A stretch of DNA of 64,000 bases from Phaeodactylibacter sp. (GCF_022763345.1 NZ_JALEGS010000020.1:62001-126000); one strand, 5' to 3'; positions 34,744-43,732 are shown, numbered from the stretch's first letter. A program made the numbers and translations. Notes: generated from the letters alone by a model not told the origin.

Positions 34744-34767
34744 CCCTGCAAATTTTGAATATTCGCT

Positions 34768-36429
34768 ATGATTGAGCGCCTTCACATCCGGAATTACGCC
34801 ATCATCGAGGAGTTGACGATTGACTTCTCGAAGGGGCTCACCATTATTACTGGTGAAACCGGAGCCGGCAAGTCTATCCTGCTGGGCGCACTAGGCCTGG
34901 TCATGGGCCGTCGTGCAGACATTAAGTCCCTCTACAATCTGGACTCCAAGTGTACCATTGAGGGCTTTTTTAATGTCGAAGCCTATGATCTACAGAGCTT
35001 CTTTGATGAGCATGACCTGGACTTCGACCCACAGGTGGTCATCCGGCGGGAGATCACGCCTTCCGGCAAATCCCGGGCGTTTGTCAACGATACACCGGTA
35101 ACGCTCAACGTGCTGCAGGATCTGAGCTCTACGCTCATCGACCTGCATCAGCAATTTGACAACCTGGATATCCACAAAGTGTCCTTTCAGCTCCGGCTGC
35201 TGGACGCCCTGGCAGAGAACCGCCCGCTGCTGGCACAGTACCAAAGCCTGTTCAGTGCTTATCAGCGCGACCAAAAACAGCTCAAATCCCTCATTGACCG
35301 TCAGCAAAAGTCTGCCAAGGAACTCGAGTTCCTGCAGTTCCAGCTGGAAGAGTTCAATACAGCAGAACTGGTAGATGGAGAACAGGAGGAACTGGAGGAA
35401 GAGCTCAGCCGCCTGACCAATGCCGAGGACATTAAACGCACCCTGGCGGCTTCCTTCCAGCAGTTGTCAGAAAGCGAGGTCTCGGTGATCGGGCAAATGG
35501 AAGAACTGACGCAGGCCATCAAGTCGGTCAGTAGCTTTGACCGGCGTATTGAAGGGCTTTATGGCCGGTTCAGTGGCCTGGTGGAAGAGCTTCGGGATGT
35601 GGCTCAGGAATTCGAGTCTATCGCGGATGAGACCGAGCATGACCCGGAGCGCACGCAGGAAGTGCAGGAGCGCCTCGATATGGTCTACCGGTTGCAAAAC
35701 AAACATCAGGTCGCTTCCATCAAAGAGCTTTTGGATATACAGGCGGATTTGCAACAGCAACTTGATGATATTGGTGACCTCAGTCAGGAAATCGAACGGC
35801 TACAGCAGTCCACACAGGAGCAGCGCCAACAGCTGGAGGCTATGGCTGAAGAACTGAGCACCCGCCGTCATAGCGTGGTGGGCGGCTTTGAGAACAAAGT
35901 CGAGCAAATGCTGGCACAGCTGTCCATGCAGCACGCCAAACTTAAAGTCGATATCAGCCGAACGGAAGACCTTGAGCTTACCGGTTTTGACGAAGTCAAT
36001 TTCCTCTTTGCCGCTAACAAGGGCGGCCGCCTGCAGCTGATCAAGGATGTAGCCTCGGGTGGTGAATTGTCCCGCCTGACCCTTGTGGTGAAGTCCCTTG
36101 TGGCCAGCGCCATCCCGCTGCCGACCTTAATTTTCGATGAGATCGATACCGGTATTTCCGGAGATGTGGCCCTGAAGATGGGCTCTATTTTGCGGCAGCT
36201 CAGCAGTGAACATCAGGTTGTATCCATTACCCACTCCCCGCAGATTGCCTCCAAGGCTAATGCCCATTATTTTGTATACAAAAAAGATAAGGAGGACCGC
36301 ACCGTCACGGAGGTCCGCCCCCTCGAAATGGAAGGCCGGGTATACGCTATAGCGACGATGCTCAGCCAGGATCCGCCCAGCGAGTCCGCCATCAATACCG
36401 CTAAAGAATTATTGCTGCAGAGCAGTTAA
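34768..36429 (+). CDS. recN: DNA repair protein RecN
   Basis: RecN is an SMC-like ATPase that tethers DNA ends during double-strand break repair. The 553-residue protein has Walker A GETGAGKSILLGALGL near the N-terminus, two long coiled-coil arms (about 150-370, e.g. EEELSRLTNAEDIKRTLAA, QVQERLDMVYRLQNKHQVAS without the first residue), the ABC signature SGGELSRLTLVVKSL and Walker B LIFDEIDTGISG followed by the His switch VVSITHSPQIAS. Length is normal. It is followed by fabI 23 bases downstream in the same direction. Confidence 0.98.
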   Translation: MIERLHIRNYAIIEELTIDFSKGLTIITGETGAGKSILLGALGLVMGRRADIKSLYNLDSKCTIEGFFNVEAYDLQSFFDEHDLDFDPQVVIRREITPSGKSRAFVNDTPVTLNVLQDLSSTLIDLHQQFDNLDIHKVSFQLRLLDALAENRPLLAQYQSLFSAYQRDQKQLKSLIDRQQKSAKELEFLQFQLEEFNTAELVDGEQEELEEELSRLTNAEDIKRTLAASFQQLSESEVSVIGQMEELTQAIKSVSSFDRRIEGLYGRFSGLVEELRDVAQEFESIADETEHDPERTQEVQERLDMVYRLQNKHQVASIKELLDIQADLQQQLDDIGDLSQEIERLQQSTQEQRQQLEAMAEELSTRRHSVVGGFENKVEQMLAQLSMQHAKLKVDISRTEDLELTGFDEVNFLFAANKGGRLQLIKDVASGGELSRLTLVVKSLVASAIPLPTLIFDEIDTGISGDVALKMGSILRQLSSEHQVVSITHSPQIASKANAHYFVYKKDKEDRTVTEVRPLEMEGRVYAIATMLSQDPPSESAINTAKELLLQSS

Positions 36430-36452
36430 ATGAAAAGCAGAATTCAAACGAT

Positions 36453-37253
36453 ATGAGTACCAACTTACTAGCAGGAAAGCGCGGCGTCATCTTCGGTGCG
36501 CTTGATGACAAATCAATCGCCTGGAAAGTGGCGGAGCGCTGTGTGGAAGAAGGCGCCACCATTACCCTGACCAACGCCCCCGTTGCACTGCGCATGGGCG
36601 GCATTCAGGAATTGGGCAAAAAACTTAACGCCGAGGTCATCCCCGCCGATGCCACAAGCGAAGCAGATCTTGAGAAACTCTTCGGCGAATCACAGGAAAT
36701 TCTGGGTGGCAAGATTGACTTCGTGCTGCACGCCATTGGCATGTCGCTCAATGTGCGCAAGAACCGAACCTATACCGACCTGAAGTATGAGTGGATGCAG
36801 AAAACATTCGATATTTCAGCCATCTCCTTCCACAAGGTGATGCAGCAGCTGTATAAAATGGATGCGATGAGCGAGTGGGGCTCTATTGTGGCTTTAAGCT
36901 ACATCGCAGCGCAGCGCACCTTCCCGGACTATAGCGAGATGGCGGAATCTAAAGCCCTGCTCGAGTCCTTTGCCCGTAGCTTTGGCTACCACTTTGCAGA
37001 GAAAAAGGTACGCGTGAATACCATTTCCCAGTCTCCAACAGTAACGACTGCAGGCAGCGGCATCAAAGGCTTTCAGGAGTTCTTCGATTATGCGGATAAA
37101 ATGTCGCCACTAGGCAATGCTTCAGCGGAAGCCTGTGCGGACTACTGTGTAACGATGTTCTCAGATCTGACCCGCATGGTGACCATGCAGAATCTCTACC
37201 ACGATGGCGGCTTCTCAAACATGGGGATGAGCCCGAAGTTGCTGGAAGAGTAA
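36453..37253 (+). CDS. fabI: Enoyl-ACP reductase (NADH), FabI
   Basis: FabI does the last reduction in each cycle of type II fatty acid synthesis. The 266-residue SDR has the FabI-type nucleotide loop (GVIFGALDDKSIAWKVAERC), the active-site pattern Y-x6-K split as SYIAAQRTFPDYSEMAESKA (Tyr and Lys positions are preserved as YSEMAESKA), and VNTISQSPTVTTAGSGIKGF, the substrate-loop block. ATG 36453 is supported by alignment with the family. It lies 23 bases after recN and is followed by a terminator. Confidence 0.97.
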   Translation: MSTNLLAGKRGVIFGALDDKSIAWKVAERCVEEGATITLTNAPVALRMGGIQELGKKLNAEVIPADATSEADLEKLFGESQEILGGKIDFVLHAIGMSLNVRKNRTYTDLKYEWMQKTFDISAISFHKVMQQLYKMDAMSEWGSIVALSYIAAQRTFPDYSEMAESKALLESFARSFGYHFAEKKVRVNTISQSPTVTTAGSGIKGFQEFFDYADKMSPLGNASAEACADYCVTMFSDLTRMVTMQNLYHDGGFSNMGMSPKLLEE

Positions 37254-37280
37254 GGTAAAAATTGAAATAAATCTACACAG

Positions 37281-37307
37281 AGGGCAGGCTCCAGGGCTTG
37301 CCCTTTT
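37281..37307 (+). terminator. Terminator after fabI
   Basis: AGGGCA (37281-37286) pairs with TGCCCT (37299-37304), followed by TTTTC. It lies in the gap between the convergent fabI and SDR genes. Confidence 0.65.
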
Positions 37308-37309
37308 CA

Positions 37310-38074
37310 TTAAGCTTGCCACATATCACCCCACAGGCGGGAGCCCCCGTCTATGTAAAGGGTCTCGCCCGTCACATAATCGGCCAGCGATAGGAATAAG
37401 ACCGCTTCTGCCACTTCCTCCACCTTGCCCAGCCGCTTCACCGGTATCGTGCCGCTAACCTGAGCGACCATTTCCGGCGGATAGTTTTCCAAGCCAGAGC
37501 TTTTGATGATACCAGGTGCTACGGAATTGATGCGCACATTGCGGTTGGCCCACTCCACGGCAAGCGATTTCGTGAGGTTGTCGACGCCTGCGCGCGCAGC
37601 ACCTGTATGCGACATGCCCGGGAAGCCCCGGTAATGATCCACAATGATGTTGACGATGCTGCCTGATTCCTGAGGAAGAAAGAAGGTATTGGCCATAGCC
37701 TGCGTCATAAACCAGGTGCCATTCAGGTTAGTATTGATGACGGCCAGCCAGCCCTTCCGGGCAATGCCTTCAGCAGGGGAGGGGAACTGCCCGCCGGCAT
37801 TATTGACCAAGAGGTCGAGCTTACCGCTCTTGTCCATGATGTATTCCGCCAGCTCATCAATTTTTTCCGGCTCCCGGATGTCGAGGGCGAAGTGGTGGCA
37901 GGTGCCCAATTTATTGAGCGCTGCTGCTGCCTCTTTCAGGGGCTCCTCCTTGCGGGAAGCGATGTAGACCTCTGCGCCGTAGTTGAGCAGTTGCCGGGCA
38001 ATTTCGTACCCAATGCCGCTGCGCCCACCGGTGACAAGGGCAGTCTTGCCTTCAAAAATCTTGTCCTGAAACAT
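37310..38074 (-). CDS. SDR oxidoreductase, similar to 2,4-dienoyl/trans-2-enoyl-CoA reductases
   Basis: Start at ATG 38074 (MFQDKIFEGKTALVTGGRSG), which gives a 254-residue classical SDR; the frame continues upstream as 70 codons without SDR character. Features: TGGRSGIGYEIARQL cofactor loop, NNAGG, the C-terminal block YVTGETLYIDGGSRLW. The usual catalytic Tyr-x3-Lys is not obvious; the region reads HYRGFPGMSHTGAARAGVDNL, where Lys is replaced by Arg and Tyr by His/Ser-like residues, as in the DECR/PECR subgroup. Likely NADPH-dependent reduction of an unsaturated acyl-CoA. A copy of CCAAACTC lies 43 bases upstream. Confidence 0.85.
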   Translation of the reverse strand: MFQDKIFEGKTALVTGGRSGIGYEIARQLLNYGAEVYIASRKEEPLKEAAAALNKLGTCHHFALDIREPEKIDELAEYIMDKSGKLDLLVNNAGGQFPSPAEGIARKGWLAVINTNLNGTWFMTQAMANTFFLPQESGSIVNIIVDHYRGFPGMSHTGAARAGVDNLTKSLAVEWANRNVRINSVAPGIIKSSGLENYPPEMVAQVSGTIPVKRLGKVEEVAEAVLFLSLADYVTGETLYIDGGSRLWGDMWQA

Positions 38075-38430
38075 GTCGTTCGTCTTTTTGCGGGGAGCAA
38101 GATAGGAAAATTGGTAGAGTTTGGGGCTTAGGAATTCACGCAGAGGGCGCAAAGGAGTGGTCGCAAAGATCGCGGAGGGCTCGGGCAGGGTAGGAGGTTT
38201 TTTTTGCCCATAGGCTTGCTTTAGTAAGTGTTTTCTGACATCTGAACGTGAAGTGCTGTGGGGATGTTGGTGTTTTTCGGTCATTTTGTCACTCGGTATT
38301 GGTTCTAGGTGTCAAAATAGCATGTTTTTTGTTGCTTTCCCGGCAAGTTTGTCCGCGCTTCCGGTTTGGTATGCCAATTGCATATGGTGAAGTGTAATTA
38401 ATCAGACAACCAACAAAAAAGAATACAACC

Positions 38431-38874
38431 ATGACACTTGTAACCGTTAAGCCAAACCGCACTGCATTCCCTTCGCTTTTCACCGATTTTGACCGGGTGG
38501 TCAACGAAGTATTTGGAGCGGCCCATCAGCCGGTAGCGACTCGTACTTTCAAGCCTGCGGTAAATGTCCTTGAGCGTGAAGACGACTTTGTACTTCAGGT
38601 AGCAGCTCCGGGGCTGCAGAAGTCTGACTTTGAGATTGAACTGGACAAAGGTCTGCTTACCATCAAAGTGGAGCGCGACTGGAGTGCAGGCGAGGGCGAA
38701 ACCGTTAAGCGGCAGGAATTTGGCAACTACCGTTTCCAGCGGTCCTTCCGCCTCGGCAAGCTGATCGATACGGAAAACGTGGAAGCGATCTATGAGCAAG
38801 GTGTACTGCACGTCAACCTCCCTAAAAGAGAGGAAGCCAAGCCCAAGCCTGCCCGTAAGATTGAAATTGCGTAA
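38431..38874 (+). CDS. Small heat-shock protein (Hsp20/alpha-crystallin)
   Basis: The 147-residue protein has an alpha-crystallin domain (about 45-135): FKPAVNVLEREDDFVLQVAA, APGLQKSDFEIELDKGLLTI, FRLGKLIDTENVEAIYEQGVL, and the I-x-I/V tail region VNLPKREEAKPKPARKIEIA. The A-G-x-L-like motif is present in YEQGVLHVNLP. It acts as an ATP-independent holdase. A paralogue lies about 190 bases downstream on the same strand. A long inverted repeat lies between them. Confidence 0.97.
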   Translation: MTLVTVKPNRTAFPSLFTDFDRVVNEVFGAAHQPVATRTFKPAVNVLEREDDFVLQVAAPGLQKSDFEIELDKGLLTIKVERDWSAGEGETVKRQEFGNYRFQRSFRLGKLIDTENVEAIYEQGVLHVNLPKREEAKPKPARKIEIA

Positions 38875-38960
38875 CTATTGCTTTTACACAGCTTTTACAC
38901 AAAGCAGTGAATTTCAGCAGCAACCTATTTGTTCTTCTAAATAGAGTGTAGTGGTCAATG

Positions 38961-39023
38961 CAATGAAAGCAATGAGTGCTTGAGTTTATTAATTTTTCAT
39001 CTATGTGCTCATTGCTCTCATTG
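38961..39023. repeat. Imperfect 16-bp inverted repeat between the two hsp20 genes
   Basis: CAATGAAAGCAATGAG (38961-38976) pairs with CTCATTGCTCTCATTG (39008-39023) with one mismatch and a 31-base AT-rich loop. There is no T-run after it, so it is not a simple terminator. It lies 40-100 bases upstream of the second hsp20 start and could be a regulator site or leader RNA structure. Confidence 0.55.
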
Positions 39024-39062
39024 CCCACGAAATCTGTCTAAGAAGGCTTTTTGTTAAACCAA

Positions 39063-39506
39063 ATGTTAAATGCTATGAAAAATCTGGTGAATTATCAACC
39101 AACAGGAATCAGCAAGATGTTTGACAACTTCTTTGGCAATTCCATCACTGACTTCATGGGTGGGGACTTTGCGATGACGCAGCCCTCTGTGAACGTCGTC
39201 GAAACTCATGATCACTTCCGGATCGAAGTGGCGGCTCCGGGTCTCGAAAGAGGTGACTTTGACATTCAGGTGGAAAATGACCACTTGCTGATCAAAGCAG
39301 AACGAGCGCACAAAGACGAAGTAAAAGAAGATAACTTCGTTCGCCGCGAGTTCAATTACACTTCTTTCACCCGTAACTTCCAACTACCTAAATCTGTAAA
39401 TGGTGAAGGCATTGGAGCGAAGTATGAAAACGGTGTGCTGACTATCGAGCTGCCGAAAAAGGAAGAAGTCAAAGGACAGCCTGTAAAGCGCATCGAAATC
39501 AAGTAG
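39063..39506 (+). CDS. Small heat-shock protein (Hsp20/alpha-crystallin), second copy
   Basis: The 147-residue protein (start ATG 39063, with another in-frame ATG 12 bases on and an upstream TTG as alternatives) contains PSVNVVETHDHFRIEVAAPG, DFDIQVENDHLLIKAE, RREFNYTSFTRNFQLPKSVN and GVLTIELPKKEEVKGQPVKRIEIK, a complete alpha-crystallin domain. It is more Asn/His-rich at its N-terminus than the first copy. Likely stress-induced with it, though separated by the inverted repeat at 38961-39023. A terminator follows at 39591. Confidence 0.96.
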   Translation: MLNAMKNLVNYQPTGISKMFDNFFGNSITDFMGGDFAMTQPSVNVVETHDHFRIEVAAPGLERGDFDIQVENDHLLIKAERAHKDEVKEDNFVRREFNYTSFTRNFQLPKSVNGEGIGAKYENGVLTIELPKKEEVKGQPVKRIEIK

Positions 39507-39590
39507 ATGCCGTATCAGGGGCAGGCTCCGCACCCTGACATTCAACGGAGCCAAAAATAGTTAATAGGGTTTTAGGTGTTTATTTTGGTA

Positions 39591-39621
39591 GCCGGTACAT
39601 ACAATTGTACCGGCTTTTTTT
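39591..39621 (+). terminator. Rho-independent terminator after hsp20 genes
   Basis: GCCGGTACA (39591-39599) pairs perfectly with TGTACCGGC (39606-39614), followed by seven T. Confidence 0.92.
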
Positions 39622-39916
39622 ATCCTATCTTTCCACTCATGCGTTATTTTTTTGTTCTTTGATAAAGCAGAGGGCTAAAAGATGCACTTGTTGTATACTG
39701 ACGATTAAGTGTTTTGCCACAGCAAACCTACTCAATGCCTGTCCGCCGTACTTAATACTAAGGCAGGCGGGTCAGCATTTACGATGGGAAGTGGCTTGCG
39801 CCTGCCCTGACAAGCTATGCTTCGTCATGGGCCGATGTCGCAAATCCAAGATCCCAGACGATGAATGTCTGGACTGTAAGCCCGACATTTATCGTCGGTG
39901 ACCACTTCGTATTGCG
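39622..39916. other. Intergenic stretch without a supported gene
   Basis: About 295 bases between the hsp20 terminator and the next SDR gene. A plus-strand frame at 39605-39901 starts inside the terminator and is Cys-rich without family resemblance; I do not accept it. Confidence 0.5.
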
Positions 39917-39924
39917 TATATTTG
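39917..39924 (+). promoter_or_regulatory. -7 box of the SDR promoter
   Basis: TATATTTG matches TAnnTTTG exactly, 27 bases before ATG 39951. Confidence 0.55.
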
Positions 39925-39950
39925 AAATCCCGGTTAACCCAACCTAATTT

Positions 39951-40748
39951 ATGTCAAAAGTTATCCTTATCACCGGTGCCAGTTCGGGGCTGGGAAAAGC
40001 ACTTGCCCAGGAACTAAGCCATCAGGGGCACACTGTGTATGGTACGAGCCGTTCACCCGATGGTGATCAGGGCAATATTCGTATGATTGCAATGGACGTA
40101 CAGGAGGAAGCGAGCGTGGCGTCCGGTGTGGAGCAGGTATTAGCCGAAGCCGGGCGGCTCGATGTCGTGGTCAACAACGCGGGCATCGGCATAGCAGGGC
40201 CTCTGGAAGACTGTAGCATGGAGGAGGTACAGCGGGTCATGAACACCAACGTTCTGGGTGTTATCCGGGTATGTAAGGCAGCGCTCCCAATCATGCGGGC
40301 TCAGGGGCAGGGGCAGATTTTCACCATTAGTTCTATTGGAGCTAAGGTTGGATTGCCCTACCGGAGCGTATATTGTGCCAGCAAGGCAGCGGTAGATTTG
40401 ATTACGGAGTCGCTGCGCCTCGAAATGAGAGGGCTGGGCATTCAGATCACTGGCATTCACGCCGGCGATATCCGGACCAATATCAACGCCAACCGGATCA
40501 AGGCATACGACCCCAATGGTCCTTACGCCAAGAGTTTTGAGCGCGCCTACAGAATTATTGATCAGGAAGTGGAAGAAGGGCTGCCCGCTGAGGTTGTCGC
40601 GAAAACTATTGCCCGCCGTATCAACAGAGGGCACCTTCATCCGTTTTATGCTATAGGGAAGCCGCTGCAAAGGTTGTCCCTTGTACTCAAGCGGCTGCTG
40701 CCGGGCGCATGGTTTGAACGCCTGATCGCCCGTTATTCCGGGGTATAA
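39951..40748 (+). CDS. Classical SDR oxidoreductase
   Basis: The 265-residue protein has the NAD(P) loop VILITGASSGLGKALAQELS, the NNAGIGIAGPL motif, a catalytic Ser and YRSVYCASKAAVDLITESLR (Tyr-x3-Lys as YCASK), and a C-terminal extension (HPFYAIGKPLQRLSLVLKRLLPG) typical of membrane-associated ketoreductases acting on lipids or retinol-like substrates. The substrate is not known. It stands first in a run of plus-strand genes through 48.3 kb. Confidence 0.93.
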   Translation: MSKVILITGASSGLGKALAQELSHQGHTVYGTSRSPDGDQGNIRMIAMDVQEEASVASGVEQVLAEAGRLDVVVNNAGIGIAGPLEDCSMEEVQRVMNTNVLGVIRVCKAALPIMRAQGQGQIFTISSIGAKVGLPYRSVYCASKAAVDLITESLRLEMRGLGIQITGIHAGDIRTNINANRIKAYDPNGPYAKSFERAYRIIDQEVEEGLPAEVVAKTIARRINRGHLHPFYAIGKPLQRLSLVLKRLLPGAWFERLIARYSGV

Positions 40749-40811
40749 CCCCTTGGCAAATTGCCACGAATTACTTACTTTCAGATTACTCAAATGACCA
40801 ATCAACCTATT

Positions 40812-41372
40812 ATGAAAACCCTGAATATTTTAACCTTCGCCCTCGTCGCGCTGATTTTTACAGCCTGCGGCGACCCCGACCGCATGGCGGATGAAGATAA
40901 ATCCAAAGACCGGCTGGCAGAAGAAATCCTGGCTTTGGAAGGAACGTTGAAAAAGCAAATGGACAATCCTACGATTGACACCGCCTCGGCGGTCAGCCTG
41001 ATTGATAAAACCGATCTTTTCGCGGACCGTTTCCAGCAGGATTCCCTTACTCCGCATTTCCTGTTTAAGTCTGGTGCGGTTGCCAGGGGCATTGGGCAAT
41101 ACGAAAAAGCAATAGACCTTTGGGGCCGTGTGGTCACCGTATATCCGGACTTTGAGAAAGTACCAGAATCATTGTTTTTTCAAGGCTTTACCTACGACAA
41201 CGACCTGGAGAATATGCCGAAGGCTGAGGAGAAGTACGAGGCTTTCCTGCAGCAGTTCCCCAAGCACCCTATTGCCAAAGACGCTAAAATGCTGCTTACC
41301 GTCGTTCAGTCTGGCAAATCAGCTAATGAAGTCGTCAAAGAATTTCAGCAAAACAACCAAGCAACAGAGTAA
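40812..41372 (+). CDS. TPR-type lipoprotein
   Basis: The 186-residue protein begins at the ATG giving MKTLNILTFALVALIFTAC, a lipoprotein signal (the frame extends 17 codons upstream without one). After a charged stretch, tetratricopeptide-like helices follow: HFLFKSGAVARGIGQYEKAIDLWGRVVTV (several helices, split only by Pro) and GFTYDNDLENMPKAEEKYEAFLQQFPKHPIAKDAK. It resembles BamD/YbgF-like TPR lipoproteins in layout but is shorter. The thioredoxin gene starts 4 bases after its stop, so they form an operon. Confidence 0.85.
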   Translation: MKTLNILTFALVALIFTACGDPDRMADEDKSKDRLAEEILALEGTLKKQMDNPTIDTASAVSLIDKTDLFADRFQQDSLTPHFLFKSGAVARGIGQYEKAIDLWGRVVTVYPDFEKVPESLFFQGFTYDNDLENMPKAEEKYEAFLQQFPKHPIAKDAKMLLTVVQSGKSANEVVKEFQQNNQATE

Positions 41373-41375
41373 CTC

Positions 41376-42557
41376 ATGAAGCGCAATTCCATACTGTCAT
41401 TTTTCGCAATACTTTTTTTACTGGCCGGTAGTAGTATCCTCTTGTCCGCTCAGGGCATCGAATTCTACCAGGGTTCCTGGGAAGACGCCCTGCTGAAGGC
41501 CACACAGGAAGACAAAATCATTTTCGTAGACGCCTACGCCGAGTGGTGTGGCCCCTGTAAACGGATGGCACGTGATGTTTTCCCGCAGGAAGAGGTCGGT
41601 GCGTTCTTCAATCGCCACTTTATCAATATGAAAATTGATATGGAAAAAGGGATGGGGCTGGAGTTCCGCAAAAAATACCCGGTCTCTGCTTTTCCCACCT
41701 TGTTTTTCATTGGCCCGGATGGCGAGATCGTCCAAAAAGCCAAAGGCGCACAGCAGGTGGATGGGCTGATCAAGCTGGGGCAGACAGCCCTTTCTAAAGC
41801 TGACAACCTGGAGGAGTACCAGGCAGAGTACGAAGAAGGCAAGCGCGATCCTGCCTTTCTCTACCGTTACGTAAAAGCCCTGAACAACGCCGGGGAGTCC
41901 AGCCTTCGCGTAGCCAATGAATACTTCGACACCGAGCCGGATCTAAGCACCGAGTTGAACCTCAAGTTCTTGTTCGAGGCAGTGACGGAAGCGGATTCCA
42001 AACTCTTCAACATGATGGCAGAGCGGCGGGAAGCCATCTCCGCTATTGTGGGCAAACAGGCCGTAGCCGATCAGTTGCGCCGTGCCTGTGAGGCAACCGT
42101 GGAGAAAGCCCTGAAATACGATAGTGAGATGCTTTTGGAAGAAGCCATCAGAAAAGGCAATGACTACCTGGGCGATGAGGCGGAGGCGTTCGAGCTGGAG
42201 GCCCAACTCGCTTTCTATCAGTCCCGGGGACAAGCCGATGACTATCGGAAAGCAGCTAAAAAGTATGCGAAAAAATGTATTGAAAAAGACCCCGAAGCAT
42301 TGGCTACACTTGCCAAAGACATGTCTGAAGCCTTCAAAAACGACGACAAAGTGATGTCTGAAGCACAGGATATTGCAGAATCGGCGGCTTCCCAAACCAC
42401 CAAATACCAGCATGTGCTCATCTATTCCAATATTCTCCTGCAAAACGGAGACCGTACGGCTGCATTGGAAGCAGCCAACCGTGCACTGGAAATGGCCTCC
42501 GCTGACAGCCCGTTAGCGGTACGTGCTGTAGAGCATTACATCAAGCAAATTCAATAA
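41376..42557 (+). CDS. Exported thioredoxin-fold protein with helical C-terminal region (copy 1)
   Basis: The 393-residue protein has a signal peptide (ILSFFAILFLLAGSSILLSAQ), a thioredoxin domain (about 25-150) with IIFVDAYAEWCGPCKRMARD (active-site WCGPC) and cis-Pro block VSAFPTLFFIGPDG, and a C-terminal part of about 240 residues made of TPR-like helices (QADDYRKAAKKYAKKCIEKD, ALEAANRALEMASAD). Likely periplasmic disulfide handling. A paralogue follows directly (42569). Together with the TPR lipoprotein it forms a three-gene operon. Confidence 0.92.
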   Translation: MKRNSILSFFAILFLLAGSSILLSAQGIEFYQGSWEDALLKATQEDKIIFVDAYAEWCGPCKRMARDVFPQEEVGAFFNRHFINMKIDMEKGMGLEFRKKYPVSAFPTLFFIGPDGEIVQKAKGAQQVDGLIKLGQTALSKADNLEEYQAEYEEGKRDPAFLYRYVKALNNAGESSLRVANEYFDTEPDLSTELNLKFLFEAVTEADSKLFNMMAERREAISAIVGKQAVADQLRRACEATVEKALKYDSEMLLEEAIRKGNDYLGDEAEAFELEAQLAFYQSRGQADDYRKAAKKYAKKCIEKDPEALATLAKDMSEAFKNDDKVMSEAQDIAESAASQTTKYQHVLIYSNILLQNGDRTAALEAANRALEMASADSPLAVRAVEHYIKQIQ

Positions 42558-42568
42558 ATACCATACCA

Positions 42569-43732
42569 ATGAAGAAATTATCCATCGCCTTAGTGCTGAT
42601 TGCAGCTATTGCCACCGCCGGACTGGCGCAGGAGGGCATTCAGTTTGAAGACGGCAACTGGAAAAAGGTCCTGGCCAAAGCAGCGGATCAGGACCGGCTG
42701 ATTTTTGTGGATGCTTACGCCGAATGGTGCGGGCCCTGCAAAATGATGGCCCGGGATGTGTTCACCCAAGCCGAAGTGGGCGAGTACTACAATAACAATT
42801 TTGTCAATGCCAAGATTGACATGGAAAAGGGCGAAGGGACCGGCTTGGCACGCAAGTATAAGGTACGCGCCTATCCTACATTACTGTTTATCAACTCCAA
42901 TGGCGAGTTGGTACACCAAGCCGTAGGCTATCAGGATGCAGAAGCTTTCCTGCAGCTCGGCCAGGAAGCTCAGGACCCCTCCAAACAGATTGCGACTATG
43001 GAGCGCAAGTTTGAGGCAGGCGAGCGCGACCCTGAATTTCTGAGAAACTATGCCATCGCTGCTGCCGATGCAATGGCCGCAAATGCGAATGAGATTGCCA
43101 CCACTTACCTGAGCACCCAGAAAGACTGGACCGGAGAGGCTGAAATGCAGCTCATCTTCCAGGTGGCGACCCAAATGGACGACCCTTACTTCAAGGAAAT
43201 CCTGAAGCGGCGCGAAGCCTACGAAGCCCTGTTTAGCGAACGTTACATCAGCAATAAGATTCAGCGCGCTATCCTGCAGACGCTAAGTGCAGAAGATGGA
43301 GAAGAAAAGATGATGGCAGATGCAGAGGCGAAGTTCAAAGCCGCTTTCCCGGAAAACCCAGGGCCCATTTTTGCCAACTTCAAAATGAATTACTACCGCA
43401 TTAATAACCCGGACGCTTTCCCACAGGCTGCAGTGGATTACCTGAGGGATTATCCTTCCGAAGATGCCAACGAGTTGAACTCCATCGCCTGGACTTTCTA
43501 CGAAAGCGTAGATGACAAGAAAATGCTGAAAGAAGCCGTAAAGTGGGCCGAGCGCTCTGTGGAAATCGAGTCCACTTTTTACAATAATGACACCCTTGCT
43601 GCCCTGCATTACAAACTGGGCAACAAAAAAGAAGCAAAAGCTGCTGCCCAAAAAGCTATTGAACTGGCCAAAGCCAGCGGCGAAGACTACACAGAGACCA
43701 AGGAACTGCTCGAAAAAATAGAGCGTCTGTAA
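42569..43732 (+). CDS. Exported thioredoxin-fold protein with helical C-terminal region (copy 2)
   Basis: The 387-residue protein is a tandem duplicate of the preceding gene: signal peptide ending TAGLAQ, LIFVDAYAEWCGPCKMMARD with the WCGPC pair, VRAYPTLLFINSNGE, and helical TPR-like repeats to the C-terminus (LKEAVKWAERSVEIESTFYN, YKLGNKKEAKAAAQKAIELA). The thioredoxin halves of the two are similar over the whole domain, the C-terminal halves far less. The gap between the two genes is 11 bases. Confidence 0.93.
   Translation: MKKLSIALVLIAAIATAGLAQEGIQFEDGNWKKVLAKAADQDRLIFVDAYAEWCGPCKMMARDVFTQAEVGEYYNNNFVNAKIDMEKGEGTGLARKYKVRAYPTLLFINSNGELVHQAVGYQDAEAFLQLGQEAQDPSKQIATMERKFEAGERDPEFLRNYAIAAADAMAANANEIATTYLSTQKDWTGEAEMQLIFQVATQMDDPYFKEILKRREAYEALFSERYISNKIQRAILQTLSAEDGEEKMMADAEAKFKAAFPENPGPIFANFKMNYYRINNPDAFPQAAVDYLRDYPSEDANELNSIAWTFYESVDDKKMLKEAVKWAERSVEIESTFYNNDTLAALHYKLGNKKEAKAAAQKAIELAKASGEDYTETKELLEKIERL

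Noticed and set aside
39605..39901. Cys-rich 98-codon open frame
   Set aside because: It begins inside a terminator, has no start-site features and no family resemblance.
40754..40766. Palindrome TGGCAA-A-TTGCCA before the TPR lipoprotein, similar half-sites to 10648-10664 before tonB
   Set aside because: Half-sites match but the spacers are 1 and 5 bases, so a common operator is unlikely.
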